Shown one piece after another: positions 52,840 through 61,648 of a stretch of DNA of 64,000 nucleotides. This DNA comes from Lacinutrix algicola (GTDB lineage: Bacteria > Bacteroidota > Bacteroidia > Flavobacteriales > Flavobacteriaceae). Each line of letters begins with the position of its first letter. The first letter of the stretch is position 1. The position numbers and the translations under genes are program-made. A model generated the notes under the pieces. The model saw only the letters and a list, made by a program, of their open reading frames with translations, made no database searches and was not told the DNA's origin. The stretch spans positions 106,976 to 170,975 of the forward strand of contig NZ_LIQH01000020.1 of assembly GCF_001418085.1 (NCBI RefSeq), given 5' to 3'.

Positions 52840-54480
52840 TTAGTTTTTGTTTAATAAGTCCATTAAATCTACATCGTTTCCTAATAATACTTCTGTCGGA
52901 TTAATTCTTCCATCCATACTATCATTCTCTAATTTTAATACACCTCTTGGGCAAACAGCGCTACAAACACCACAACCTACACAACTAGAACGTACTATGT
53001 TTTCTCCTTTTTGTGCATAAGCACGAACATCTATTCCCATTTCGCAACTGTTAGAACAGTTACCACAAGAAATACATTGTCCGCCATTGGTTGTAATTCT
53101 GAATTTAGAGAATAAACGTTGTTGGATTCCCATAATAGTTGCCATTGGACAACCCATTCTACACCAAGCTCTGTTTCCTAAAATAGGATAGAATCCTGTA
53201 CCAATAACTCCAGAAAATATAGAGCCAATTCCAAACCCGTAAAAGCTTCTTAATCCACTATCAAAACTATAAGTATTTTGGTTTAAACCAAAAGAGAAAT
53301 AGCTAGCATCAATTTTTATTTGACTTAAGTCGAAAAATGAATAGAATACTAAAAAAGCAATAGTTAAAATGTAGTAACCAATAGCGCCTCTAAAAGCACT
53401 TTTGTTTAATTCTTTTCTTTTGTAATAAAGTATTCCTGCTAATAATAAGGTTAAGAATACACCAATACTAATTAAAAAAGCATTTTTAGTAAACCAGTAT
53501 TTTTCTGAGTCGTAACCTAAATATGTAGAGATTACTGCTACTGTTGTTACTATAGAGAATACAAGTACAGAGTTAATCATCCATCTTTCAAACTTCCATG
53601 CTTTAACACCTTTGTTGCTTAACTGCCTGAAAGAATCTCCTGCTGTTTCTGCTAATCCGCCACAACCACAAACCCAAGAACAATACCAACGTTTACCGTA
53701 TTTGTATGTTAAATAAGGCGAGATTACAAAAACCATTACAACACCTAAGATTAAGAAAAATAATCCTACTGTTTGTGCATTTATAAATTGGTCTACTCTC
53801 CATTGATCGAAAGCATAATAATTTAAAGGCCACATGTTTTTAAGATCGTTATATGGTAACGAAAAATCATCTGAGTTTAAACGCGCCATTAATTCTGGAA
53901 TTACAAAAGCGAATGCTGTTTGAAAAAACATTACCGAACCTGTACGTAATTGTTGGTAACGGTTATGTCTGTATTTTAACATAAACTTGTATCCAAAAGC
54001 TAAAATAGCAACGGTATATAAAGTTCCGTAAACAAACCATTGACTGGCATTGTTACCACTTAAGAGATTACTTAAAGGATCGAAAAGAGCAATAAGTCCT
54101 GTATTTGCTTCTCCATTGGTTCCTAATCCTAATAATGCAGGAAAAAAGTAAAGTACAATATAAAATACGGTTAATACAATACCTAATGACCAACCTAAAA
54201 CACCTCGTGATGTTAAAGATTTAAACCAAACACCATCGTTTTTTATACCTTCTAATTTAGTTAGGTAAGCTTCTCTAGAATATACAATAGTACCTCCTAT
54301 AACTAAGCCTAATGACAGTGTTAAAAAAACAGCTCTATTTGGGAAATCTACATTAAATAAAGCGAGTACTAGTATAAATAATCCTATTAGGCCAAAGGCT
54401 AAAGCTATCTTTTGTTTTGTGGTTATGTTTAAAGCATCTGGTGATGCTAAAGACATACTGTGATCTATTTTATTGCTCAT
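52840..54480 (-). CDS. Polytopic 4Fe-4S membrane protein (NapH/NosR/CcoG-like)
   Basis: A 546-residue protein with about eight membrane helices. Cysteine motifs on the cytoplasmic side: CSWVCGCGG (about 275), CRMGCPMA (about 440), then two ferredoxin-type 4Fe-4S sites, CISCGNCSNSCEMG and CVGCGVCSAVCPRG. The arrangement is that of NapH/NosR/RdxA-type electron-transfer proteins. It starts 9 bp after the FAD oxidoreductase gene ends, so the two probably pass electrons to one another or to a shared membrane partner. The oxidised substrate is not known; it may be linked to the lipid and sugar genes downstream. Confidence 0.85.
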   Translation of the reverse strand: MSNKIDHSMSLASPDALNITTKQKIALAFGLIGLFILVLALFNVDFPNRAVFLTLSLGLVIGGTIVYSREAYLTKLEGIKNDGVWFKSLTSRGVLGWSLGIVLTVFYIVLYFFPALLGLGTNGEANTGLIALFDPLSNLLSGNNASQWFVYGTLYTVAILAFGYKFMLKYRHNRYQQLRTGSVMFFQTAFAFVIPELMARLNSDDFSLPYNDLKNMWPLNYYAFDQWRVDQFINAQTVGLFFLILGVVMVFVISPYLTYKYGKRWYCSWVCGCGGLAETAGDSFRQLSNKGVKAWKFERWMINSVLVFSIVTTVAVISTYLGYDSEKYWFTKNAFLISIGVFLTLLLAGILYYKRKELNKSAFRGAIGYYILTIAFLVFYSFFDLSQIKIDASYFSFGLNQNTYSFDSGLRSFYGFGIGSIFSGVIGTGFYPILGNRAWCRMGCPMATIMGIQQRLFSKFRITTNGGQCISCGNCSNSCEMGIDVRAYAQKGENIVRSSCVGCGVCSAVCPRGVLKLENDSMDGRINPTEVLLGNDVDLMDLLNKN

Positions 54481-54489
54481 TTTATTGGA

Positions 54490-55797
54490 TTATACTGTTT
54501 GTAATTGTTTGTTGTAAGATGCTAGAATGTCTTTTTCAAAATGTTTATAGAATTCTGGATCGAAGTTGGCTTCTGGTAGATTTTTTATTACATAATCTAC
54601 ATCTCGTTTTTCGGTTAACCAGCGATCGAATGTTTCGTGTCGCATTCTAATACCAAAAGTGTTTATTCCTAAAAATTGTTTAGTGTCTTTATGGTAAGCT
54701 ACGGTTATACATTTTGTGTCATCCTCATGAATCCAATGAAAATGTTCTTCGTATTCAGGGCGACCACGATCTGCAAATACCCAACCGTAAGTTTGATACT
54801 CAATGTCTAAAAACTTAGCAGAATTAAACCAATGTCCTGGCTTATACTCAAGAGGATTACCACAAATGGTTTGTGCTAATACTTCTCCCATCATTCTGCC
54901 AGTATACCAAACGGCTTCAATTGGTCTGCGTTGTCCAATACCACCATCGCGTTGCTCGGCACAATCGCCAATAGCATAAACATCTGGAATATTTGTTTCT
55001 AATTGCCTGTTGACTAAAACACCTCTGTTAGTTTCGATATTAGATGTTTTAATAAAATCGATATTAGGTGCAACTCCAGCAGTTAAACCAACGACGTTAC
55101 ATTCTATTTCTTCTCCTGTTTCTGTAATGACTATAGATTTTACTTTTCCGTTTTCGTCAGATTTTATTTCTTTTAAGTTAGTCGATAAACGTAAATCTAT
55201 GTGATGATTTTTAATATGCCTGTTAATCATGGCACTTTCACCTTTAGGTAAAACACCATTCCAGAAGCTATCTTCTCTTACTAAAAAGGTAACAGGTATG
55301 CTTCTAGAGTTTAACATTTCGGCTAATTCAATACCAATTAATCCGCCACCAACAATTACTGCACGTTTACAGGTTTTATTATCTGGAGCATTACGCTCTA
55401 TACTATCAAGATCTTGTTTACTATATAGACCTTGTGCACCATCTAAATCTTGTCCCGGCCAACCAAACTTATTAGGTTTACTACCAGTTGCAATTACTAA
55501 TTTATCGTATTGTAATGTGTCTCCTCCAGCAAAACGAAGTGTTTTAGATTCTGTTTCTACTGTTTCTACAAAACCTTTTTTAAGTTCGATACGGTTTTTT
55601 TTCCAAAACGAATTCTCGTAAGGTTGCGTATGCTCGAACTTCATGTGTCCCATATATATGTACATTAATGCAGTGCGCGAGAAAAAGTAATCGGTTTCGG
55701 CAGAAACGATAGTAATCTTTTTATCAGAATTTTTTCGAATGTGTCTGGCAACAGTTACACCCGAAATTCCATTTCCTATAATAACTACATGTTCCAT
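54490..55797 (-). CDS. NAD(P)H/FAD-dependent oxidoreductase (ferredoxin/rubredoxin-reductase-like)
   Basis: A 435-residue flavoprotein of the pyridine-nucleotide-disulfide oxidoreductase superfamily. FAD-binding: VVIIGNGISGVTVARHI at the N-terminus and DVYAIGDCAEQ at about 290. NAD(P)-binding: RAVIVGGGLIGIELAEML at about 145. No redox-active CxxxxC is seen, which favours a ferredoxin-reductase-like role. The C-terminal 110 residues (including HWFNSAKFLDIEYQTYGWVF) are a beta domain. It is first in the minus-strand series; the Fe-S membrane protein follows within 10 bp and is its likely electron partner. Confidence 0.88.
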   Translation of the reverse strand: MEHVVIIGNGISGVTVARHIRKNSDKKITIVSAETDYFFSRTALMYIYMGHMKFEHTQPYENSFWKKNRIELKKGFVETVETESKTLRFAGGDTLQYDKLVIATGSKPNKFGWPGQDLDGAQGLYSKQDLDSIERNAPDNKTCKRAVIVGGGLIGIELAEMLNSRSIPVTFLVREDSFWNGVLPKGESAMINRHIKNHHIDLRLSTNLKEIKSDENGKVKSIVITETGEEIECNVVGLTAGVAPNIDFIKTSNIETNRGVLVNRQLETNIPDVYAIGDCAEQRDGGIGQRRPIEAVWYTGRMMGEVLAQTICGNPLEYKPGHWFNSAKFLDIEYQTYGWVFADRGRPEYEEHFHWIHEDDTKCITVAYHKDTKQFLGINTFGIRMRHETFDRWLTEKRDVDYVIKNLPEANFDPEFYKHFEKDILASYNKQLQTV

Positions 55798-56052
55798 ATT
55801 GTTGGTTTGTTTTTTAATTCTATTCTTACTAGGTCGAGTTACAAGATAAAAACTTAATATTAAAATGGTATTTAGAATAGATATAAATTACTGGTGATTG
55901 TAAGGTTGATAGGATGGATGAGACGTTAATTTTTTTAACATTTTTTTGAAAGTTTTTGAAAGGGTTATAGACTGAAGCAAAAGTTATAACGATTAGAACG
56001 TAAATTTTATCTGAAGTTTTTCAGAAATATTAAAAGATTAAAAAAGACTGAA

Positions 56053-56769
56053 ATGAAAAATATAATAGTAGTAGCATTAATTTTATTAGGAGGCTTTTCC
56101 GCGAAAGCGCAAAACCTAGATGTATTTTATAAACAAGCAGATGCTTTTTTTAAAGCGAATGTTTTAAATGGTAAAGTGGATTACGATGCCATTAAAAAAG
56201 ATAGAAGTGCTCTTAACGAAGCATTAAAAACAGCAGCTGGAATTAATGTAGCTAAAAGTGATGCTAAAAATTACCAAGCCTTTTGGATAAACGCATACAA
56301 CTTATCTGTAATTAAAGGTTTAGTAGATAATTATCCTACAAAATCACCTTTAGATGATAAGGGTTTTTTTGATAAAACAAAACATAGTTTAGGTGGTAAA
56401 AGTACAGTGTTAAACGATATTGAACATAAACTTTTAAGAGCTCAGTTTAAAGATCCTCGTTTTCATTTTGTATTAGTCTGTGGAGCCGTAGGTTGTCCTC
56501 CGTTAATAAATAAAGCTTATTTGCCAAGTACATTAGAGACTCAATTACAAAAACAAGCAAAATTAGCTTTAAATGGTACTTATTTTATTAAAGTGAATGC
56601 TAAAAAGAAGCGTGTTGCAGGTTCTAAAATTTTAGAATGGTATAAAGAAGATTTTATTATGAATGGTAAAACAGAGATAGAATACATTAATACTATTAGA
56701 ACAGAGAAAATACCAACAGATTATAAGCTAACGTATTTTGAATACGATTGGAGAATAAACAAACAATAA
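56053..56769 (+). CDS. DUF547 exported protein
   Basis: A 238-residue protein with a signal peptide (ending SAKAQ). DUF547 blocks: FWINAYNLSVIKGLVDNYP, VLNDIEHKLLRAQFKDPRFH, and HFVLVCGAVGCPPLINKAY, then a basic stretch and ILEWYKEDF. The family has conserved Cys and His suggesting a papain-like or thiol active site, but no function is established. A second DUF547 gene lies at 61649-62524. It is divergent from the FAD oxidoreductase and is followed 29 bp later by an outer-membrane protein gene. Confidence 0.88.
   Translation: MKNIIVVALILLGGFSAKAQNLDVFYKQADAFFKANVLNGKVDYDAIKKDRSALNEALKTAAGINVAKSDAKNYQAFWINAYNLSVIKGLVDNYPTKSPLDDKGFFDKTKHSLGGKSTVLNDIEHKLLRAQFKDPRFHFVLVCGAVGCPPLINKAYLPSTLETQLQKQAKLALNGTYFIKVNAKKKRVAGSKILEWYKEDFIMNGKTEIEYINTIRTEKIPTDYKLTYFEYDWRINKQ
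56096..56109. repeat. GC-rich near-palindromic repeat TTTCCGCGAAAGCG
   Basis: Second exact copy of the element at 52746. Here too it encodes the signal-peptide end (SAKA) of an exported protein. Confidence 0.5.
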
Positions 56770-56798
56770 TAAATTAAGACTAAAATAAAACCAGAAAA

Positions 56799-57719
56799 AT
56801 GAAAAAAATTATAGCACTAACGTTAATATTAACGATTAACTTTTTAGGATTTTCGCAAGAAGATGAAGAAACTACAAGAAGTAATGTACAAGAATTTACA
56901 CCTAGTAAATTATTAAATAAAGGACAATGGGATATTAAATTTTTTAATAGTCTTTATACGCAAACAAAAAGTACAGGAGAAGGCACAGGAGAATCTTTTG
57001 ATATTGACAGACAAAACTTTTTTACTAATACTACAGAGGTTTACACAGGTGTAAGTAATGATTCTAGAATTAACGTTGGTTTAATTGTACAGGTTAGAGC
57101 AAATAATTACGGAGGACAAAGTGCATTTAGTGTTTTCGATTTCGATAATAATGGTACCGATTCTAGAAGTGGTTTTACAACTATTGCACCATCTATAAGA
57201 GTTCAACCTTTTGCAAGTGTGCCTAATTTTTCTATTACTAGTTCTCTTTACTTACCAATATTTAAAGATGAAGCAGTTTCTGCATATTTAGATAAAAGAA
57301 GTACGTTTTGGGAAACTAAGTTTTTCTACGATAAAACTTTTGGAGGTGGAGATTGGCAAATATTCACAGAGGCCGATTTTGGTTTTAACTTTGGAGAATC
57401 TAGTACAGATGCTATAGAAAGTGGTGAAGCCGTTAATATTGGAGAGCGTTTTGCAAACAATAGTTTGTTTTTGCCTGTAAGTGCTTTTTTAAGTTATTTT
57501 CCTTCAGCTAAGTCTACATTATTTGTTAATGCACAACAAGCATTTTTAATAGATTTGGGTAACGAATTTGAACAAAATTATACACAATTAGGTTTTGGTG
57601 GAAAGTACCAATTAACACAAACATTAAATCTTGAAGCATCTTATGGTAAAATTGTAAGAGGTAATAATTTTCAAGGATTGGGGAATACTTTTAGCTTAGG
57701 TGTTAGAGCTTTATTCTAA
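56799..57719 (+). CDS. Outer-membrane beta-barrel protein, function unknown
   Basis: A 306-residue protein. The signal peptide is residues 1-19 (ending GFSQE). The mature protein alternates strands and turns (RINVGLIVQVRANNYG, FSITSSLYLPIF, WQIFTEADFGFNFG) and ends with an aromatic-rich strand, SLGVRALF, as outer-membrane barrels do. It resembles transporter/porin-type proteins of about 12 strands. It is downstream of a DUF547 gene and followed by a terminator. Confidence 0.7.
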   Translation: MKKIIALTLILTINFLGFSQEDEETTRSNVQEFTPSKLLNKGQWDIKFFNSLYTQTKSTGEGTGESFDIDRQNFFTNTTEVYTGVSNDSRINVGLIVQVRANNYGGQSAFSVFDFDNNGTDSRSGFTTIAPSIRVQPFASVPNFSITSSLYLPIFKDEAVSAYLDKRSTFWETKFFYDKTFGGGDWQIFTEADFGFNFGESSTDAIESGEAVNIGERFANNSLFLPVSAFLSYFPSAKSTLFVNAQQAFLIDLGNEFEQNYTQLGFGGKYQLTQTLNLEASYGKIVRGNNFQGLGNTFSLGVRALF

Positions 57720-57755
57720 TAAGTTACATTTTAAATAAAATTGTATAGATAAATT

Positions 57756-57783
57756 ATCCCGCTTTATTAGCGGGATCTTTTTC
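57756..57783 (+). terminator. Intrinsic terminator
   Basis: ATCCCGCT / AGCGGGAT with a TTATT loop, then CTTTTTC. It ends the DUF547-barrel unit. Confidence 0.8.
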
Positions 57784-57809
57784 TTATATTTCGTGAATAA
57801 TTGAACTCT

Positions 57810-58814
57810 ATGAAATACATTAAACTTCTTTTTTTATCTCTATTTTGTATGTTGCAATCTTGCACATCGCAAACAAAAATTAATGGTGTAAGTTTTGTCG
57901 CTTCTAGAACAGCAATTACAGAGGAGCATGTAAATCCTGTGGTAGAAATCAACGCCAATTTTGCAGCAGTGATGCCTTTTGGGTTTATTAAAAATTTAAA
58001 TAATCCAGAAGTTATTTACAATACCAAACAACAATGGTACGGTGAGAGTAGAGTAGGTGTAGAGCAGTATGCAAAAAGTTTAGATGCTAAAGGCATAAAA
58101 ATAATGCTTAAACCTCAAATTTGGGTATCAAGAGGTCAATTTACGGGCTATATACAAATGGAAACCGAAAATAATTGGCGAAAGTTAGAAGAATCTTATT
58201 CGGGTTTTATTTTAGAGTATGCTAAGTTGGCACAAGATATTAACGCAGATATTTTTTGTATTGGTACAGAATTAGAGCAATTTGTAAGTAATAGACCAGA
58301 GTTTTGGAATACATTAATTGTAGATATAAAAAAGGTTTACAAAGGGAAATTAACTTACGCAGCCAATTGGGATGAGTTTAAACGTACTCCTTTTTGGAGC
58401 GAATTAGATTATATTGGAGTAGATGCATATTTTCCTGTTAGCGATAGCAAAACACCAACTGTAAAAGAGTGTTTAGAAGGGTGGAGAATGCATAAGCCAG
58501 TAATAAAAGAAGTATCAGATAGAAATAAAAAACCAATTTTGTTTACAGAATATGGGTACAGAAGTATAGATTATACAGGTAAAGAGCCTTGGAAATCTGA
58601 TAGAAGTGACGGTTTTGTAAATCTTGAAGCACAGAATAATGCTACTAAAGCTCTTTTTGATGCTTTTTGGAAAGAAGATTGGTTTGCAGGTGGTTTTGTA
58701 TGGAAATGGTTTCATGACCATGCTAATGTTGGTGGTGAGAAGGACAATAGATTTACACCACAAAACAAGCCTGTAGAGAAAATAATTAAATCACATTTTG
58801 AAAACCAGAAATGA
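57810..58814 (+). CDS. Lipoprotein glycoside hydrolase, GH113-like
   Basis: A 334-residue lipoprotein from ATG 57810; an in-frame TTG at 57801 is too close to a TATATTTC -7-like element. The signal ends MLQSCTSQ. The mature part is a TIM barrel with GH113-like wording: INGVSFVASRTAI, MLKPQIWVSRGQFTG, FCIGTELEQFV (acid/base Glu), LDYIGVDAYFPVSD, and ILFTEYGYRS (nucleophile Glu). GH113 enzymes include beta-mannanases. It is followed by a lipoprotein gene with a 4-bp overlap. The true substrate is unknown. Confidence 0.82.
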   Translation: MKYIKLLFLSLFCMLQSCTSQTKINGVSFVASRTAITEEHVNPVVEINANFAAVMPFGFIKNLNNPEVIYNTKQQWYGESRVGVEQYAKSLDAKGIKIMLKPQIWVSRGQFTGYIQMETENNWRKLEESYSGFILEYAKLAQDINADIFCIGTELEQFVSNRPEFWNTLIVDIKKVYKGKLTYAANWDEFKRTPFWSELDYIGVDAYFPVSDSKTPTVKECLEGWRMHKPVIKEVSDRNKKPILFTEYGYRSIDYTGKEPWKSDRSDGFVNLEAQNNATKALFDAFWKEDWFAGGFVWKWFHDHANVGGEKDNRFTPQNKPVEKIIKSHFENQK

Positions 58815-59536
58815 GAATATTAACATTAATAGTAATTAGTTTATTTTTTGTCTCATGCTCTAATGATGACGATGATATTGCATTAGATTCAAATGTGTTA
58901 TCTGAGTATATGAAAAATCGAATTACAGAAATGGGATCTGTAATTGCTTGTGCTGCGAGTGCTGAAAATGATAGCAATACTATTTTAACTTTTTATTATC
59001 CGGAAACAGGAGCAACAGATGTTCGTTTTTATGAGACTGAAACAGCTACTGTTAATAAATTTGAGTATTCTAAGTATAAACGTGTTGTTATGGAAAGTGA
59101 TGCTTTTTTTAATGGTTATTTAGGTCTTTTTACAAGGCAGACTTCTACAGAAAAATGGATTGTTGTTACATACGAATTAAATAACGAGATTAAAATTTCC
59201 AATCCTATTCGTACAAAACAAATAGAAAAGGCAACCGTTTGGAATGCTGCTATTACTATTGATTTAGAGGAAGCATTAATGCCTCATTTTTCCTGGGAAG
59301 CAAATGCAATTGGAGACAATGCCATATACTTTCAAGTTGTTTCTAATATTAATGATGATTTGGTTTCTGGAACTTATACTTATGAAAATAATTTTAAGTT
59401 TTACGATGTTTCAAATGTGGTCTTAAATATAACTGAAGGTTTTCCAGAATTAGAAAACAATTTAAATTATAATTTTACACTAATGGATGTTAGCCTAGAT
59501 AATTGGGTTAATTTAGTGTCTCAAAAAAGCTTTTAA
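58811..59536 (+). CDS. Lipoprotein, function unknown
   Basis: A 241-residue lipoprotein (signal ending FFVSCSND, then an Asp-rich start NDDDDI). The body is beta-rich with no recognised motif. Its ATG overlaps the stop of the GH113-like gene by 4 bp and its stop is 6 bp before the POTRA-barrel gene, so the three are one operon. Confidence 0.65.
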   Translation: MRILTLIVISLFFVSCSNDDDDIALDSNVLSEYMKNRITEMGSVIACAASAENDSNTILTFYYPETGATDVRFYETETATVNKFEYSKYKRVVMESDAFFNGYLGLFTRQTSTEKWIVVTYELNNEIKISNPIRTKQIEKATVWNAAITIDLEEALMPHFSWEANAIGDNAIYFQVVSNINDDLVSGTYTYENNFKFYDVSNVVLNITEGFPELENNLNYNFTLMDVSLDNWVNLVSQKSF

Positions 59537-59542
59537 CACAAA

Positions 59543-60808
59543 ATGAAATATAGTATAGCTCTTCTTTTCTTATTTAGTTTTTTTTTCAACGTTACTATTG
59601 CGCAAGAGAAAGTGATTTTAGATTTAAAGGTTCAAGGTAATAAAAAACTGAAGTCTTCATTTGTAAAAAAAATATCTAAAGCGAGAACAGGTGCGGTATT
59701 GGATTCTACAATTTTAGATGAGGATATTAAAAGATTAAAGCGCTTACCAGCTGTTGCTCATGCCTATTATCAAGTTTTTCTTTCAAATGATGATAATTAT
59801 AATGTGTTTTATAATATTGAAGAGAATTTTACTATTATTCCTTCAGTAAATATTTATACTACCAACGATGATGAGTTCGCATATAGATTAGGATTATATG
59901 AGTTCAATGCACTTGGACAGAATATTGCTTTTGGTGGTTTTTATCAAAAAGACATTTTTAGTTCTTATGGTATTAATTTAAGAGCACCATTTCTATTTAG
60001 CAGAGAGTTAGGTTTGGCTATTAATCATCAAGATCTAAATACTAAAGAACCTGTGTTTTTCGATAATACAACGTCTGATTATAAATACAGAAACAAATCT
60101 TATGAGTTGCTTGCATTATATCAACCAAATTTTAAAAACCGTTTTGAGTTTGGAATTAATTATTTTCTTGAAGAATATAATTATTTAAGTGGAGCAACTA
60201 ATCCATCTGTACCTCAAGAGTTATCTGTAAAGAAACTATTGTATAAAGGTATTTATGAATATAATAATTTAGATTATTATTATCAATACATTTCGGGTTT
60301 TAAAAGTGTTTTTAATGCGCAGTATGTTACATCTACTAGTAATGACTTACCAGAGTTTATTATTGCTTGGAATGATTTCCATTATTATAAAAGAGTGGGA
60401 GATAAAGGTAATTGGGCAAGTAGATTGCGTGTTGGTTTTTCATCTAATGACGAGACGCCTTTTGCGCCTTTTTCTGTAGATAATAATCTAAACCTAAGAG
60501 GCGTTGGAAACACAATAGATAGAGGTACAGGAGCTGTTGTTGTTAATACTGAGTATAGGCATACAATTTATGATAAAAGCTGGTTTGCACTTCAAGGTAA
60601 TGCTTTTGTAGATGCCGGCTCATGGAGAAATCCAGGAGGTGATTTTGGAGATTTTGGGAAGTCTCAAAATATTAGAGTTTTTCCAGGTTTAGGTTTACGT
60701 TTTATACATAAACGTATATTTAATGCTATTTTTAGAATAGATTACGGTTTTGGTATTACCAAAGGAGAAACACAAGGTTTAGTTTTTGGTATTGGGCAAT
60801 ACTTTTAA
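59543..60808 (+). CDS. BamA/TamA-like outer-membrane protein with a single POTRA domain
   Basis: A 421-residue protein. The signal peptide ends VTIAQE. Residues about 22-105 form one POTRA domain (VILDLKVQGNKKLKSSFVKK, then ILDEDIKRLKRLPAVAHAYY). The rest is a 16-strand-type barrel with the surface-antigen block (LRGVGNTIDRGTGAVVVNTE) and an end matching BamA-like proteins (DYGFGITKGETQGLVFGIGQYF in shortened form). BamA itself has five POTRA domains and about 800 residues, so this is a different paralogue. It may insert or export a lipid or protein made by the neighbouring genes. Confidence 0.8.
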   Translation: MKYSIALLFLFSFFFNVTIAQEKVILDLKVQGNKKLKSSFVKKISKARTGAVLDSTILDEDIKRLKRLPAVAHAYYQVFLSNDDNYNVFYNIEENFTIIPSVNIYTTNDDEFAYRLGLYEFNALGQNIAFGGFYQKDIFSSYGINLRAPFLFSRELGLAINHQDLNTKEPVFFDNTTSDYKYRNKSYELLALYQPNFKNRFEFGINYFLEEYNYLSGATNPSVPQELSVKKLLYKGIYEYNNLDYYYQYISGFKSVFNAQYVTSTSNDLPEFIIAWNDFHYYKRVGDKGNWASRLRVGFSSNDETPFAPFSVDNNLNLRGVGNTIDRGTGAVVVNTEYRHTIYDKSWFALQGNAFVDAGSWRNPGGDFGDFGKSQNIRVFPGLGLRFIHKRIFNAIFRIDYGFGITKGETQGLVFGIGQYF

Positions 60809-60866
60809 AAAAAAGCTTCTTTATAATACGACTTTAGGCAAATTAGTTTTAGTTGAAATGAAAATG

Positions 60867-61556
60867 TTAGGCTATGTTTTTTTTATAATAAACATGTAAA
60901 TCATTAGCACTGGCACCAAACCATTTTTTTAGATAAATTACCCAAAAATGATATTGTAGTTTCCATATGCCATGACGTTTGTAAAGCCTATCAGAAGTTT
61001 TTATTTTCTTATTGATAACTACAAATTCATTACGTTTATAAAGCTCGTTAATTAAGATGTTATCTTCATAAATGGTGAATTTTTCATTAAATCCACCAAT
61101 ATCTTCAAATAATGCTTTGGTAATAAACTGACTTTGATCACCACCTCTACAAGCACGCCAAGAAAATTGTGTAAGCCAGCTTGCTAAACGTAACCACCAA
61201 TGGTTATTATTGAAGGTTAGACGAAAACAACCTGCTTGATTGTTCTCTTTTACTTCATCTATAATATATTTATCGTAATGGGTTGGAGGAAAGGAATCTG
61301 CGTGTAAAAAGTATAAAATCTCACCTTTTGCTACACTTGCACCAATATTCATTTGTTTGGCTCTTCCTTTTTTAGAGTGAATAAGCCTGACTTTTAAATC
61401 TAAACACTCTACAATCTCTTGTGAGCCATCTGTACTGCCGCCATCTACAACAATAATTTCTTGTATGTTTTGTAACGAAGCATTATCGATAAGATGAAAA
61501 AGAAGTTTTTCAATAGTATCGGCTTCATTTAAAATAGGAATTACTATCGAAATCAT
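60867..61556 (-). CDS. Family 2 glycosyltransferase, TIGR04283 type
   Basis: A 229-residue GT2 from ATG 61556; three extra in-frame codons begin with GTG 61565. Motifs: ISIVIPILNEADTIEKLL, EIIVVDGGSTDGSQEIVE, KGRAKQMNIGA, EILYFLHADSFPP (the HADS/T replacement of DxD typical of this group), and WRACRGGDQSQFITK. TIGR04283 proteins are named for arsenosugar synthesis in cyanobacteria, but they occur widely and the name should not be taken as function. It stands alone between a plus-strand barrel gene and a DUF547 gene. Confidence 0.88.
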   Translation of the reverse strand: MISIVIPILNEADTIEKLLFHLIDNASLQNIQEIIVVDGGSTDGSQEIVECLDLKVRLIHSKKGRAKQMNIGASVAKGEILYFLHADSFPPTHYDKYIIDEVKENNQAGCFRLTFNNNHWWLRLASWLTQFSWRACRGGDQSQFITKALFEDIGGFNEKFTIYEDNILINELYKRNEFVVINKKIKTSDRLYKRHGIWKLQYHFWVIYLKKWFGASANDLHVYYKKNIA

Positions 61557-61570
61557 AAGTTTCACCTTCT

Positions 61571-61642
61571 GTCATTCCTGCGAAGTCAAGAATCTGCTTT
61601 TAAGTTTTTTGTTTTGTGAATACCTGTCTTCGCAGGAATGAC
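61571..61642. repeat. Inverted repeat GTCATTCCTGCGAAG (MITE/REP-like)
   Basis: GTCATTCCTGCGAAG (61571-61585) and its exact reverse complement (61628-61642) enclose 42 bp. The 15-bp perfect arms and high G+C against an AT-rich surround suggest a non-autonomous repeat or strong hairpin. Confidence 0.7.
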
Positions 61643-61648
61643 AAAGTT

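Noticed and set aside
60867..61556. Arsenosugar biosynthesis implied by the TIGR04283 name
   Set aside because: No arsenic methyltransferase or radical-SAM partner of that pathway is in the window; the name alone is not evidence.
61571..61642. Possible insertion-sequence ends
   Set aside because: The 42 bp between the arms cannot encode a transposase and no target duplication was evident, so it is listed only as a repeat.
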